Below, piece by piece: positions 62,837 through 64,000 of a DNA stretch of 64,000 nt. Origin of the DNA: Pseudomonas haemolytica (GTDB taxonomy: Bacteria; Pseudomonadota; Gammaproteobacteria; Pseudomonadales; Pseudomonadaceae); the NCBI RefSeq assembly GCF_009659625.1, contig NZ_VOIW01000006.1:124001-188000 (forward strand). Direction: 5' to 3'. Numbering within the stretch: the stretch's first letter is position 1; every line of letters begins with the position of its first letter. The notes beneath the pieces were generated by a model. The model made no database searches and was not told where the DNA came from. It was given only the letters and a program-made list of their open reading frames with translations. The translations under genes and the position numbers were made by a program.

Positions 62837-63910
62837 ATGCTGGCCTATATAGTTCGCCGCCTGTTGCTGATCATCCCCACGCTGTTCGGGATCCTGCTGA
62901 TCAACTTCGTCATCATCCAGGCCGCCCCCGGTGGCCCGGTGGAGCAGATGATCGCCAAGCTCGAAGGCTTCGACGGCGCCACCAGCCGCATCGCCGGTGG
63001 CGGGGCCGAGGTCGCGGTGGCCGGTTCCAGCTACCGTGGTGCCCAAGGCCTGGACCCGGCGTTGATCAAGGAAATCGAAAAGATGTACGGCTTCGACAAA
63101 TCGGCGCCGGAACGCTTGTGGATCATGGTCAAGAATTACGCCCAGCTGGATTTCGGCGACAGTTTTTTCCGTGACGCCAAGGTCATCGACTTGATCAAGG
63201 AGAAGATGCCGGTGTCCATCTCCCTCGGGTTATGGAGCACCCTGATCATGTACCTGGTGTCGATCCCCCTGGGGATCGCCAAGGCCACGCGCCACGGTAG
63301 CCACTTCGATGTATGGACCAGCTCGGCCATCATCGTCGGCTATGCGATCCCCGCGTTCCTGTTTGCGATCCTGCTGATCGTGGTGTTTGCCGGTGGCAGT
63401 TACCTGGACTGGTTCCCCCTGCGCGGGCTGACCTCCAACAACTTCGACGAGTTGAGCTGGAGCGGCAAGATCCTCGATTACTTCTGGCACCTGGCCCTGC
63501 CCGTCACCGCACTGGTGATCGGTAACTTCGCGACCATGACCCTGCTGACCAAGAACAGTTTTCTCGACGAAATCAACAAACAGTATGTGGTCACCGCCAA
63601 GGCCAAGGGCCTGACCAACCGCCGCGTGCTCTACGGCCATGTGTTCCGCAACGCCATGCTGCTGGTGATTGCCGGTTTCCCTTCGGCCTTCATCGGCATC
63701 TTCTTTACCGGCTCGTTGCTGGTGGAAGTGATCTTCTCCCTCGACGGCCTGGGCCTGATGAGCTTTGAAGCAGCGATCAACCGCGACTACCCGGTGGTGT
63801 TCGGCACGCTGTTTATCTTCACCCTGCTGGGGCTGGTCGTGAAATTGATCGGTGACCTCACCTATACCCTGGTCGATCCGCGTATCGACTTTGCCAGCCG
63901 GGAGCATTGA
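62837..63910 (+). CDS. yejB: Peptide/microcin C ABC transporter permease YejB
   Basis: A 357-residue inner-membrane permease of the oligopeptide type. It starts MLAYIVRRLLLIIPTLFGI, carries a long periplasmic insert after the first helix (APGGPVEQMIAKLEGFDG), which is characteristic of YejB rather than DppB, and ends with the permease EAA-type loop (VVTAKAKGLTNRRVLYGHV). Start at 62837 immediately follows the stop of the second binding protein. Uptake of peptides, and microcin C or its analogues in homologues. Confidence 0.95.
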   Translation: MLAYIVRRLLLIIPTLFGILLINFVIIQAAPGGPVEQMIAKLEGFDGATSRIAGGGAEVAVAGSSYRGAQGLDPALIKEIEKMYGFDKSAPERLWIMVKNYAQLDFGDSFFRDAKVIDLIKEKMPVSISLGLWSTLIMYLVSIPLGIAKATRHGSHFDVWTSSAIIVGYAIPAFLFAILLIVVFAGGSYLDWFPLRGLTSNNFDELSWSGKILDYFWHLALPVTALVIGNFATMTLLTKNSFLDEINKQYVVTAKAKGLTNRRVLYGHVFRNAMLLVIAGFPSAFIGIFFTGSLLVEVIFSLDGLGLMSFEAAINRDYPVVFGTLFIFTLLGLVVKLIGDLTYTLVDPRIDFASREH

Positions 63911-63911
63911 G

Positions 63912-64000
63912 ATGAACCTGTCCCCCCTCAATCGCCGCCGGTTCGAGCGCTTCAAGGCTAACAAGCGTGGCTGGTGGTCGCTGTGGCTGTTCCTGATCCT
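63912..64000 (+). CDS. yejE: Peptide/microcin C ABC transporter permease YejE (3' end outside window)
   Basis: Only 29 codons are in the window: MNLSPLNRRRFERFKANK followed by RGWWSLWLFLI, the normal start of YejE. The gene begins one base after the yejB stop, which makes it the second permease subunit. The ATPase YejF is expected further on. Confidence 0.85.
   Translation, partial: MNLSPLNRRRFERFKANKRGWWSLWLFLI

Overview
The window is chromosomal DNA of a Pseudomonas, most likely of the P. fluorescens group. The base composition is GC-rich. REP elements built on GTGGGAGCGGGCTTGC or GTGGGAGGGGGCTTGC recur between genes. The right-hand third (lysine decarboxylase, dnaQ, rnhA, methyltransferase, gloB, mltD, two peptide-binding proteins, yejB/yejE) follows an order I recall from the P. 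aeruginosa PA18xx region. I see no tRNA, rRNA, CRISPR array, insertion sequence or phage.

Layout. (1) 1-4020: housekeeping genes: a YeaC-like fragment, a tightly overlapping nadK / metallophosphoesterase / rhomboid operon, and a DUF1853 protein. (2) 4146-14097: a cobalamin block in two divergent arms, each behind its own cobalamin riboswitch. The left arm (minus strand) is cobW-cobN-chlI-chlD; the right arm (plus strand) is cbtB-cbtA-cobE-cobM. A small orphan gene lies between the riboswitches. The chlI/chlD junction carries a textbook -1 programmed frameshift signal (A_AAA_AAG, a 7-nt spacer, then a 12-bp hairpin). (3) 14406-22331: nfuA, an acyltransferase, the fatty acid cis/trans isomerase cti, and the B12-dependent methionine synthase metH. 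(4) 22468-34563: two giant convergent toxin/effector-like genes. One is a 1603-aa DUF6543-type protein; the other is a 2409-aa leucine-rich-repeat protein with a NEL-type E3 ubiquitin ligase domain. (5) 34677-42000: small membrane proteins, a periplasmic sugar-binding-like protein, assimilatory sulfite reductase with its DUF934 partner, pyruvate dehydrogenase (quinone) and an FMN reductase. (6) 42150-47426: a LysR regulator and a third giant protein with a C-terminal TcdA/TcdB-like glucosyltransferase signature, preceded by a good candidate HrpL promoter (hrp box). (7) 47478-64000: a GNAT/lysine decarboxylase pair, dnaQ, an AraC/alcohol dehydrogenase/NTF2-like cluster, a GDPD-like lipoprotein that has lost key catalytic residues, rnhA, methyltransferase, gloB, mltD, and the start of a Yej-type peptide/microcin C ABC importer operon that runs off the window.

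How the genes work together. The cobalt importer CbtAB, CobW, the CobN-ChlI-ChlD chelatase, CobE and CobM are all in aerobic B12 synthesis and are under B12 riboswitch control; MetH, a few kb away, consumes B12. The three giant proteins and the 139-aa orphan gene make up an accessory layer that probably acts on eukaryotic hosts. Two of these four genes have hrp-box-like promoters at nearly the same distance from their start codons, and the three giants have inverted repeats overlapping or next to their ribosome-binding sites.
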